64,000 nt of DNA from Paenibacillus sp. cl123 (lineage in GTDB: Bacteria; Bacillota; Bacilli; Paenibacillales; NBRC-103111): the NCBI RefSeq assembly GCF_900101595.1, contig NZ_FMYY01000008.1, positions 121,539-185,538 on the forward strand. Direction: 5' to 3'. The notes under the pieces are model-generated. The model was given only the letters and a program-made list of their open reading frames with translations, was not told where the DNA came from and made no database searches. This document shows positions 35,105-43,795 of this stretch, in pieces. Both the position numbers and the translations under genes were made by a program. The number at the start of each line of letters is the position of its first letter. Position 1 is the first letter of the stretch.

Positions 35105-38100
35105 ATGTGGAGTAGTTTAAAAAGCTGGACGTCCAAAGGCTTGGTCGCTTCTATGCTTTGCGGCCTGATGCCGGCCCCTTACGCGGCGGCATTGGTTGCG
35201 GGCGAGACAGCCGCCGATCAGGCGGCAGCCTCATCGGGCAAGGAGGCGGCTGCGCAAGCAGCCGGGCTTGCCGATATCAGCGGGCATTGGGCGGAGCCTG
35301 CTATTCGTTCCTGGCTGTCTCAGGGGAGGATCGCCGGTTATCCGGACGGGACGTTCCGCCCGGATCGGACAATTACCCGGGCGGAGTTCGCCAGCCTTGC
35401 GGCTGCGCTGTTTCCGGCGGTTGCGGAGCCGGGTCTTCGTTTCCAGGATGTGCAGCAAGGCGCCTGGCAGGAAACGGCTGTGGCCGAAGCTGTCGGCTCC
35501 GGCTTGATGGACGGGTATGCGGAAGGCGTCTTTCGGCCTGATGCGCCGATCAGCCGCCAGGAGGCGGCTGCCGCCTTGGGCCGTGTACTCGGGCTGCAGG
35601 AGCGAGCGCAGAGCGTCGGGTTCAGCGATGAGACGGATTGGCCGGCCTGGAGCCGGGCGTATATTGTCGCCGCGCATAAAGCGGGCATCATGGAGGGGTA
35701 CGAGGACGGAGCGTTCCGTCCGGAAGGCCGCCTGACGCGCGGCGAAGCGCTGATGCTGTTGACCCGCGCGGAGCGCAAGCAGGCGGAGCCGCTGACGCTT
35801 GCTCAAGCGGGAGAGTACGGACCAGGCGAAGGCGCTTGGATCGTGCATCGCGACGTAGCTGTCGCCGCTCCCGGCGTGACCTTGCGGCATATGACGATAG
35901 CGGGCAAGCTTGATTTAACCGAAGGGATCGGCGAAGGAGAAGCCCTCCTGCAAGGGGTCCATGCGCTTGGGGCGGCGTCGGTGGCAGGCGGGGGCATTCA
36001 CAGCATTTATTGGCAAAACTCCTCGGCTGGTTCTCTGATCGTAGGGAAGAAGGCCGGGCCGGTTCGCATCGTGGCACAAGGAGAGAGCCGGATCGGCGAG
36101 GTCGTGCTGAATTCGCCCGCCATCCTGGAGCATGAGGAATCGGAAGAAGCCGGGAGCGGAGTTACCGCCGCGGAAGCAGGAGCCGGCAACCGGAACAGCA
36201 GCTCGTCAGGGAAGCCGATGGGCGTTCCAAGCGGAACCGGATACGGATTTCACACCGTCCTTCTGTCAGCGAAGCTTCCACCCGGCGCGGACATTCAACT
36301 GAAGGGCCGGTTTGCATCCGTCAGCGTGCTGTCCAAAGAAAGCGTTTTATCGATACAATCGGGCACCATCGGTACGCTGATCATCGATAAAGCGGCAGAG
36401 AAGCCCGTTGTGCGGCTGGGCAAAGCTGCTGTCCTCGAGATGCTTCGGGCCGATGGAGCTTTGGAGATAACCGGCGAAGGGAAGATCGTTAGCGCCGAGC
36501 TGAATGCGAGCGGGACGAGCTTGTCGGTGAAGCCGGAGAAGCTGGAGCTGGCGAGCGGCGTTACGGCGCGGATCGAAGGGATTTTGACGGGAGAAAGCGC
36601 GGCCGGCGGCGGCTCTTCGCAGTCCAGTGAAGAGGAAGACGACAAGCCGGAGCCTCCTCCCGCGGAGAACAAGCCGCCGACTCCGCCGTCCAGCCATCCG
36701 AGGCTGTTTGTCAGCTCCCGTCAGGATATTGACAAGCTGCGGGCCAAGACCCAGACACAACTGATGTCGCCGGCTTGGAAGGCAGTGCTGGAGGCGAGCG
36801 GACGGACAACCGGCAAGGAGGATGTCATCAAAGCGAAAGCGCTGCGCTACTTGCTTGGCGACGGTGAATCGTATGGAGAAGAAGCCGCGGACCTGTTCGA
36901 CGCCTATGTAAAGGGCTTCAGCGATACGAGCGCCCGGGGCATCGGCTCGATGCTGTTGACGGGAGCGATCGTATATGATTGGTGCTACCCGCTGCTTACG
37001 GCGGAGCGGAAGGCGGACTGGAACGCGCGGTTCGAACAGCATGCCGCGAAGATGGAGATAGGCTATCCGCCAAACGCCCAAGGAGCGATCAGCGGCCATG
37101 GCGCGGAGGATCAAGTGCTGCGCGACCAGCTTTCCTGGGCGGTAGCCGTGTATGATGAGCGTCCGGAGATTTACGATACGGTGGCGGGCACGATTTTCGA
37201 CAGGTACGTGCCGGTGCGCAACTGGTTTTACCGCTCGGGGATGCATCACCGGGGCGAATCGTACGGTCCGTATACGTTTGCGGCCGATGTGGCGTCTTCG
37301 CTTATTTTCAAAGCGCTCGGACGGGATCGGGTGTATGACATCTCCCAGCAGGATGTGCTGTACCATTACTTGTACGCGCGGCGGCCGGACGGCTCGCTGC
37401 TGCGCAACGGGGATTCGTATGAGGACGATCAGCATCCTTACGGCGAATATTGGCGCAACTCCTGGTCGTGGATCGGAGCCGCTTCGTACTTTCAGGACCC
37501 GTATTTGCAGCGGGAGTTTTTGCGGAACTACGCCGGTTATGACGGCACGAAGGCCAATGAAGCGGGCAAGCTGGACCCGGTGCTCGAGCTGATCTACGCC
37601 GATCCGGAGCTGGAAGCGAAATCGGTCGCCGATCTGCCGCTGACGCGTTACTTCGGCTCGCCGCACGGGGCGATGATCGCACGCACCGGCTGGACGGAAG
37701 GGGTTCATCCGACGGCTGCGGATGTCGTGGCCGACTTCCGGGTGAACGAATACTATTTCGGCGGGCATCAACATCTGGACGCCGGGGCGTTCCAGATCTA
37801 TTACCGCGGGGCGCTCGCTATCGACTCGGGCAACTATGCGCTGTACGAGTCGCCGCATCATATGAATTACAGCCGCCGTACGATTGCGCACAACAGCATG
37901 CTCGTGTACGATCCGAACGAGAAGTGGCAGTGGCATGAGGTGGAGCCCGGCAAATATAAGGACCCGTTCGACGGCGGCAAATTGAAGCCGATCGGCAATG
38001 ACGGCGGTCAGCGCTGGCCGAATGAAGCCTATGAGCCTTACGATCTGGAAGAGATTACTGATCCGGCCAAAGGCTACAAGCGGGGAGAGGTGCTGGGCCA

Positions 38101-41100
38101 GCAGTTTGGTCCCGATCCGGTGCGTCCGAACTACAGCTATGTCAAGGGCGACTTGACCGGGCATTACTCCTCCAAAGTATCGGATTATCAGCGCTCGTTC
38201 ATGTTCCTGAACCTGAAGGGGCAAGAACATCCGGCGGCGGTGCTGGTGTACGACCGCGTGACAGCGGCGGACCCGACGTTTCGAAAAACATGGCTGCTGC
38301 ACAGCATCCAAGAACCTGTCGTGAACGGCAGCCAGACGACGATCGTTCGCGATACGGACGGCTATGACGGCAAGCTGATCAATACGACGCTGCTGCCGCA
38401 TAACGCCAAGATCGTGCCGGTCGGAGGTCAGGGACAAGAGTTTGCCGATCTGGACGGCGTAAACTGGCCGGAGACGAGGAATACGACGTCCTCCAGCGAA
38501 ACGGGAGCATGGCGCGTGGAGATATCGCCGGAAGCGCCTGCGGCAACGGATACTTTTCTAAACGTCATGCAGGTGATGGATGGCGGGACCGAGCCGCTTG
38601 CGGTTGAACGCATAGAGGCGGGGAGCATGGAGGGAGCGAAGCTTGCGGACCGGGTCGTCCTGTTCAGCAAAAGCGGAGAGCGGCTGAGCGGCAAGCTTGA
38701 GCTCGATGCGCCAGGAGCCGGCACGCTCCAGTATGTGATTGCCGATCTGAAAGAAGGGCTGTGGCGTATCGAAGGCGGCGCGGCCGCGTCGGACGGAGTC
38801 GTTACGAAAGAGGGCGGAGTGCTGGCCTTCAGCGGTCATGCGGGGAAGTACACGCTAACCTATGCGGGAGAGCAGCCTGTTCCGGGCAAGGACATCACGG
38901 AGTTCCATGTCGAGGGGCAATCAGCCGAGCCGGTCATCGACACGCAGGCTGCGACTGTACGCTTCCGGATGCCTTACGGCTCTGACATGACGAAGCTGAG
39001 GCCGGTTATCCGCGTATCGGAAGGAGCGAGCCTGCTGCCTGTCTCCGAAACTGCGTGCGATTTCACTCAACCGGCGGCCTACACGGTTCAGGATAGCCGC
39101 GGCGGCCTACGCGTTTGGACGCTGACGGGGATCGTCGATCCGCCGAGTGCGGCGAAGGCCATTACAGCCTTCACGATTGCGGGACAGACGGCGCCTGCGG
39201 TCATCGACTCGGCGTCGCGCACGGTGAAGATACGCATGCCGTACGGCGCGGATATCACCGCATTGACTCCGGTTATCTCGGTGTCGCCGTACGCTTCGGT
39301 ATCGCCGGTTTCCGGCGCGGTGCAAAGCTTTGCCGCCGGTCCGGTCGACTATACGGTAACGGCCCAGGACGGGTCAGACGCCGTCTGGATGGTCACCGTC
39401 AGCTTGGATGCGGCCGGCGACGGGAAGGACATTACGGCGTTTTCGATTCCGGGACAGAGCGGCGCGGCCAGCATTGATGCAGCGGCTGCATCGATAACCG
39501 TTCCGATGCAGGAAGGCGTAGATATAACGGCGCTGCGACCGGTGATTACGGTATCGGCTGGAGCGACGGTGTCGCCGCTTTCCGGGGAGCCTCGTGATTT
39601 TACGGCCCCTGTGACGTATACGGTTACCGCGCAGAATAACAGCGTGAAAACATGGACAGTGAGCGTGAAGCAGGTCAAGTCCTGGTTTTCGACGATCGAT
39701 TGGGTCGCCCAGAGCCTGGGCAGCAACAATACGGGCACCGTCGTAGCGGAATTTGACTTGACGCCGCTTAAGCCGCTCAGCGCTTCGGGGGTCAACTCGC
39801 TGCTGGCGTACGGAGATTCGTCGACAGTTCTGGATAATTATCCGCAGGTGCCGGTATCGATTTATTTTAATCCGGACAACGGCATATTTATGGCCAGAGA
39901 CGGCGGAGCATGGGCGGCGGAGAAGCCGGAGGTGCCGATTGTCGTCGGCAGGAAGTACCACTTCAAGCTTCAAGTCGATTTGCCTGTCCGCATCTACAGC
40001 GTTTGGGTGACGCCGGAAGGCCAAGCCGAGCAGCTGATTGGCCGTAATCTGGCCTTCCGTACCGGCGCGACGGCGATGGACGATTTGGGCAAGGTGTACT
40101 TGAAGAGCCTCGTGGAGGACAATTCCTTCAAAGTAGAAAATCACATGATTTCCCGAGCGTCCGATTTTCCAGGCGCGCTGCCGACGAATCCGGTATTTGC
40201 CGACGAGGATGCGGATATGGGCGAGGTCTCGGGCACGCTGAGCTGGACGCCGGCGTCGCCGGAGACGGGAATTACGCACTATACGGTTTATTTCCTGAAC
40301 GGAGCGGGCGGCCGGGTCGGAGCAAGCCTTGGCGAAGTGCCTGCCGGTAGCGGGAAGCTGATGATTCCCGCCGATACGCCGCTTCCGGCTGGAGCCGTGC
40401 AGCTTGGCATCTATTCCAAGAATGAACGGGGTGAAAGTATGGACGCGGCCCGAATCGCGATCAATGATGACAGCACGATCGATAACCGGCTTAAAATCGC
40501 CACGGCGATGGACGGCTTGCGGGTTATGAGCCGCATTGCGCTGCTTGCGGATCACCGCATCGAGCTTGGCTTTAACGCCAAGGTGGCGGCTGCGCCTGCA
40601 TCCGCCTTCAAGCTGCAGCGGTACAATGGGACCTCGTGGAGCGACGTATCGTCATTTAGCGCCTCGGCGATTTCGGACGACGGGACGAAAGTCGTTCTGA
40701 CGGCGGCTTCGGCCTTGCCGACAACGGACGCAGGCAGCTACCGGATCGTGTTCCTCAAGCCGGAAGAGGTAACAAACGAGAAAGGCAAGCCGCTTGACAA
40801 GAACGCAGGGGACAATGACAGCATCTGGTTCGATCAGGCGCCTCCAAAGGTGGTCGAAGCGCGGGCAAAGACGGCAGGCGCAGGCGGCCAGGCGGCGGCG
40901 AATACGCTGGAAGTGGTGTTCTCGGAGCCTATCCAGGCCTTCGATGCATCCGATCTCGTCGTCAAGGACGCAAGCGGAGCCGTATGGGATCGATCGCACT
41001 GGATCGTGGAGCGGTCGCAGCCAAACATGCTGGAGCTGCTGATGAAGCCGGAGGCAAGCGGCAGCGAACGGTTCGCCGTCAGCTTCCCGAATCCGGTTCA

Positions 41101-43444
41101 TACGGCGGACGGATTCGGCGTGAAGCTGCAGCCGACGGGCGAGCTGCCGGAGGTGACAATTGCGCTTGAGGCGGCTCCGGCCGATGCCCCGGCTATCAAG
41201 GCCGTATGGGCGGCGAACGAAAGCGAGCGCATCAAGCGCGACGATACGTCCAATCCGAACCGGGCAGGCAACTCGGCTTGGGACGGAGCGGGGATTAAGC
41301 TGTTCGGCGGAAGAAATGAGGTGCTTGCTTTTCAGCTGATCGTGGAGAGCGGAGCCAAAGGCATCGATGGCTTGTCGGTCTCGCTGCCTTCGCTGCAGCA
41401 GCAGGGTGGAAGCGGCGTGATCGCTTATAAAGCGCCGAGTCCGGACCCGACCGAATACGCGGGCCGTCCGATCCAACTGTTCTCCCAGCATTATATGAAC
41501 GTGACGAAGATGACCAATGCCACCTGGATTTTGCCGGGCACCGGTGTCGGCAAGCTGCAGCAGCCTACAGGCTGGTTCCCTGATCAGCTTGTGCCGGAGA
41601 ATGCGAAGCCGGGCAAGGGCGGGTTCCCGCTGACGGTGCGGCCGAACAGCAATCAGGGCATCTGGATTGAAATTTATACGGACAAAGCGCTCCCGGCAGG
41701 AATATACACCGGCAGCGTTCATGTCGTCGCGGACGGAGAAACGCGCGCAATTCCGGTGGAGCTGGAGCTGATGGATTTTACGCTGCCGGATGAGAACAGT
41801 ATGGATGCGATGCTGTATTTCGAAAGCGTGCAGACGGAGCAATATGAAGGAGCGGCGAAGGACGAAGCGTATCACCGGCTTGCTCACCGCAACCGGGTGG
41901 AGTTTGTGCAGGCGTATGACCCGGCTCAGGTTGAGGCGAATATCGGACGCTTTGACGGGCAGGCATTTACCGGGGCTTCCGGTTATGAAGGACCGGGCGA
42001 AGGCGTAGGCAACCGCGTCATCCCCCGAACGTTCTACTCGCCGGGCACGCTGTTCGACGAGCGGGACTCCGCCTGGAGCGCCTCGGACGAGTGGATGACT
42101 TATCTGGACGGCACCTTTGGCGAAGGAACCAAGCGCACATTCGTCTATATGCCGGATGAGCCGGAGGAATCGCAGCATCCCTATATCAAGCAGGTGGCCG
42201 CCAACATCAAGTCGAATCCCGGACCGGGCGGCAAGCTGCCTACCCTGATCACGAAAGCCTATACGCCCGATCTGGATGCTGCGATCGATTATTGGACCGT
42301 CGGCACCCAGCTATACGACCATGACCGGGCGCTGATTGAGCGCCAGCAGGGCGACGACATGTTCGTGTATAACGGCAACCGGCCTTATGCGGGCTCGCTC
42401 GTCTACGAGGCGCCTGCCTCCGACCCGCGCGCGAACGCCTGGGGCGCTTTTGAGAAAGACATTCCGCTGTATTTCTACTGGCATATTAACCATTGGAAGC
42501 ATAACTCTTCCGTCTGGCGCGGCATCAGCCGAGAGCAGAACGTTTGGCTGGAGCCGCTGACCTTCAACAATCGCGGCGGCATGTTCGGCAACGGAGACGG
42601 CGTGCTCGTGTACCCGGGACGGGATATCTTGCATCCTTCCGAAGACCGCGGTATTGACGGTCCGATCTCCAGCATGAGGCTGGTGAATTTGCGCCGGGGA
42701 CTGCAGGATCACTTGTACATGACGATGCTGACAAAGCGCGGTAAAACCGCTGAGGTACGCCGAATCGTGAGCGGGGTGGTCCCGAACATGTACCCGGGCA
42801 AGCGCCTTGGACAGACGCTTGGCTTTGCCGAGTCGGGCAGCGCGTATGAAGCGGCCCGCTACGAGCTGGCGCAGATGCTGGAGGGCACGCCGGACACTAC
42901 ATTGCCGACGATTACGGTAACAGGGCTCGTCTACGGAATGACCGTGGCTGCGCCGGTGCTTGTCTTTCAGGCTTACGCGCAGGATGCGCAGGAAGCTGCG
43001 CTGACGCCGGTCGTGCGGCTGGACGGTGATGTGGTCGCCTCCGTCTATGGGGATCACCGCTACGAGGTGACGTTGACCGAAGGCGTCCACACGATCACGG
43101 TTGACGCCGAGGATGCGCAGAAGCGCAAAGCGCACACGCAGGTCTTCAAGGTGACGTATTCGTCCGGACCGGCGGAAGATGAGGAGGATCAGGTATCGGC
43201 CGTCCTTGACGGCGCAGGCTTGATCCGGGCGGCGATCGTCCAGGCCGGCAGCGCCGACTTCCCAAGCGCCGCATGGTTCCGCGTATTTGACGGCTCGACA
43301 GCCCTGTCCGCCTTTACGCCGCTGGGCGAAGCGGCCGAATTGTCGGCTTCCAAAGCGGCCGGCGATCAGGTTGTGATCCGGATTTACGACGGCAACGAGG
43401 TCGAGCTGGGCATGAGGATCGTGACGCTGAGCGCAGCGGATTAA
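35105..43444 (+). CDS. Giant SLH-anchored glycan-degrading protein: heparinase-II-like lyase + GH123/DUF4091-like glycosidase
   Basis: A 2779-residue secreted protein. A signal peptide covers about 1-28 and three SLH domains about 54-98, 111-158 and 172-222; these bind pyruvylated wall polymer. A small beta-rich region is followed by a Pro-rich linker (about 511-530). A heparinase II/III module follows (alpha-toroid about 532-830, beta-sandwich about 850-1255) with candidate catalytic H715-x2-E718, H888/H890 and H929. Next are three beta repeats of about 89 residues (1262-1522), a laminin-G-like part, a fibronectin-like part and SbsA-like Ig parts. A DUF4091/GH123-like module (about 2029-2600) has an acidic pair D2351-E2352 in MPDEPE, and an Ig-like C terminus ends the protein. 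ATG 35105 follows AAGGAGGG at 10 bp. Substrate is probably an acidic, N-acetylamino-sugar polysaccharide (inference). Confidence 0.88.
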   Translation: MWSSLKSWTSKGLVASMLCGLMPAPYAAALVAGETAADQAAASSGKEAAAQAAGLADISGHWAEPAIRSWLSQGRIAGYPDGTFRPDRTITRAEFASLAAALFPAVAEPGLRFQDVQQGAWQETAVAEAVGSGLMDGYAEGVFRPDAPISRQEAAAALGRVLGLQERAQSVGFSDETDWPAWSRAYIVAAHKAGIMEGYEDGAFRPEGRLTRGEALMLLTRAERKQAEPLTLAQAGEYGPGEGAWIVHRDVAVAAPGVTLRHMTIAGKLDLTEGIGEGEALLQGVHALGAASVAGGGIHSIYWQNSSAGSLIVGKKAGPVRIVAQGESRIGEVVLNSPAILEHEESEEAGSGVTAAEAGAGNRNSSSSGKPMGVPSGTGYGFHTVLLSAKLPPGADIQLKGRFASVSVLSKESVLSIQSGTIGTLIIDKAAEKPVVRLGKAAVLEMLRADGALEITGEGKIVSAELNASGTSLSVKPEKLELASGVTARIEGILTGESAAGGGSSQSSEEEDDKPEPPPAENKPPTPPSSHPRLFVSSRQDIDKLRAKTQTQLMSPAWKAVLEASGRTTGKEDVIKAKALRYLLGDGESYGEEAADLFDAYVKGFSDTSARGIGSMLLTGAIVYDWCYPLLTAERKADWNARFEQHAAKMEIGYPPNAQGAISGHGAEDQVLRDQLSWAVAVYDERPEIYDTVAGTIFDRYVPVRNWFYRSGMHHRGESYGPYTFAADVASSLIFKALGRDRVYDISQQDVLYHYLYARRPDGSLLRNGDSYEDDQHPYGEYWRNSWSWIGAASYFQDPYLQREFLRNYAGYDGTKANEAGKLDPVLELIYADPELEAKSVADLPLTRYFGSPHGAMIARTGWTEGVHPTAADVVADFRVNEYYFGGHQHLDAGAFQIYYRGALAIDSGNYALYESPHHMNYSRRTIAHNSMLVYDPNEKWQWHEVEPGKYKDPFDGGKLKPIGNDGGQRWPNEAYEPYDLEEITDPAKGYKRGEVLGQQFGPDPVRPNYSYVKGDLTGHYSSKVSDYQRSFMFLNLKGQEHPAAVLVYDRVTAADPTFRKTWLLHSIQEPVVNGSQTTIVRDTDGYDGKLINTTLLPHNAKIVPVGGQGQEFADLDGVNWPETRNTTSSSETGAWRVEISPEAPAATDTFLNVMQVMDGGTEPLAVERIEAGSMEGAKLADRVVLFSKSGERLSGKLELDAPGAGTLQYVIADLKEGLWRIEGGAAASDGVVTKEGGVLAFSGHAGKYTLTYAGEQPVPGKDITEFHVEGQSAEPVIDTQAATVRFRMPYGSDMTKLRPVIRVSEGASLLPVSETACDFTQPAAYTVQDSRGGLRVWTLTGIVDPPSAAKAITAFTIAGQTAPAVIDSASRTVKIRMPYGADITALTPVISVSPYASVSPVSGAVQSFAAGPVDYTVTAQDGSDAVWMVTVSLDAAGDGKDITAFSIPGQSGAASIDAAAASITVPMQEGVDITALRPVITVSAGATVSPLSGEPRDFTAPVTYTVTAQNNSVKTWTVSVKQVKSWFSTIDWVAQSLGSNNTGTVVAEFDLTPLKPLSASGVNSLLAYGDSSTVLDNYPQVPVSIYFNPDNGIFMARDGGAWAAEKPEVPIVVGRKYHFKLQVDLPVRIYSVWVTPEGQAEQLIGRNLAFRTGATAMDDLGKVYLKSLVEDNSFKVENHMISRASDFPGALPTNPVFADEDADMGEVSGTLSWTPASPETGITHYTVYFLNGAGGRVGASLGEVPAGSGKLMIPADTPLPAGAVQLGIYSKNERGESMDAARIAINDDSTIDNRLKIATAMDGLRVMSRIALLADHRIELGFNAKVAAAPASAFKLQRYNGTSWSDVSSFSASAISDDGTKVVLTAASALPTTDAGSYRIVFLKPEEVTNEKGKPLDKNAGDNDSIWFDQAPPKVVEARAKTAGAGGQAAANTLEVVFSEPIQAFDASDLVVKDASGAVWDRSHWIVERSQPNMLELLMKPEASGSERFAVSFPNPVHTADGFGVKLQPTGELPEVTIALEAAPADAPAIKAVWAANESERIKRDDTSNPNRAGNSAWDGAGIKLFGGRNEVLAFQLIVESGAKGIDGLSVSLPSLQQQGGSGVIAYKAPSPDPTEYAGRPIQLFSQHYMNVTKMTNATWILPGTGVGKLQQPTGWFPDQLVPENAKPGKGGFPLTVRPNSNQGIWIEIYTDKALPAGIYTGSVHVVADGETRAIPVELELMDFTLPDENSMDAMLYFESVQTEQYEGAAKDEAYHRLAHRNRVEFVQAYDPAQVEANIGRFDGQAFTGASGYEGPGEGVGNRVIPRTFYSPGTLFDERDSAWSASDEWMTYLDGTFGEGTKRTFVYMPDEPEESQHPYIKQVAANIKSNPGPGGKLPTLITKAYTPDLDAAIDYWTVGTQLYDHDRALIERQQGDDMFVYNGNRPYAGSLVYEAPASDPRANAWGAFEKDIPLYFYWHINHWKHNSSVWRGISREQNVWLEPLTFNNRGGMFGNGDGVLVYPGRDILHPSEDRGIDGPISSMRLVNLRRGLQDHLYMTMLTKRGKTAEVRRIVSGVVPNMYPGKRLGQTLGFAESGSAYEAARYELAQMLEGTPDTTLPTITVTGLVYGMTVAAPVLVFQAYAQDAQEAALTPVVRLDGDVVASVYGDHRYEVTLTEGVHTITVDAEDAQKRKAHTQVFKVTYSSGPAEDEEDQVSAVLDGAGLIRAAIVQAGSADFPSAAWFRVFDGSTALSAFTPLGEAAELSASKAAGDQVVIRIYDGNEVELGMRIVTLSAAD

Positions 43445-43515
43445 GGGCGAGCCGGAGTTGTCTCTGAAGTAATTTTACTGCTGCAAGGGAGGCGGATGGC
43501 TCCCTGTATGATGAA

Positions 43516-43564
43516 AAAAAGGCCGAGTCAGGGGCTGTATATGCCTCCGGGCTCGACCTTTTTG
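43516..43564 (+). terminator. Terminator of the giant SLH gene
   Basis: AAAAGGCCGAG pairs with CTCGACCTTTT with one mismatch around a 24-nt loop, flanked by A and T runs. Confidence 0.7.
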
Positions 43565-43606
43565 GCGTATGGCTGCTTGCCTGGACCAGCACGGCAAGCA
43601 CCAAAC

Positions 43607-43700
43607 AGAGCGGAGTTATAACGGAACTGGGAGCTCATAAACAGCCGCATGGTCCCGTTGTTCGCTCCTTTTGCTTGCTAAGGGCCGCCGGGTTCCGTTA
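43607..43700. repeat. Dispersed imperfect palindromic element, copy 3
   Basis: It begins CAGAGCGGAGTTATAACGGAACT, as in copy 1 (GAGCGGAGTTGTAACGGAACT), and ends GGTTCCGTTA. The centre CGCTCC-TTTTGC is a diverged form of the shared CTCCATTTGCCC core. Confidence 0.6.
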
Positions 43701-43795
43701 GAATTCTGCGCCATTCGCCTCGCCTCTCATCCGTTTGTGCGCAACCCCGCCGCCGGGCTTAAACAGGAGCAAACGCGGATGCAAGCCCGTCGGAG

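Larger units (their letters stand above)
43445..43795. other. Gene-free stretch between convergent genes
   Basis: About 350 bp holding the SLH-gene terminator (43516-43564) and copy 3 of the dispersed palindromic element (43607-43700). Nothing else was recognised. Confidence 0.7.

Noticed and set aside
36347..38437. Long minus-strand open frame inside the giant SLH gene (and similar ones at 21450-22853, 40652-42178)
   Set aside because: These mirror the codon structure of strong genes on the other strand in GC-rich DNA, have no ribosome binding site and no recognisable protein features.
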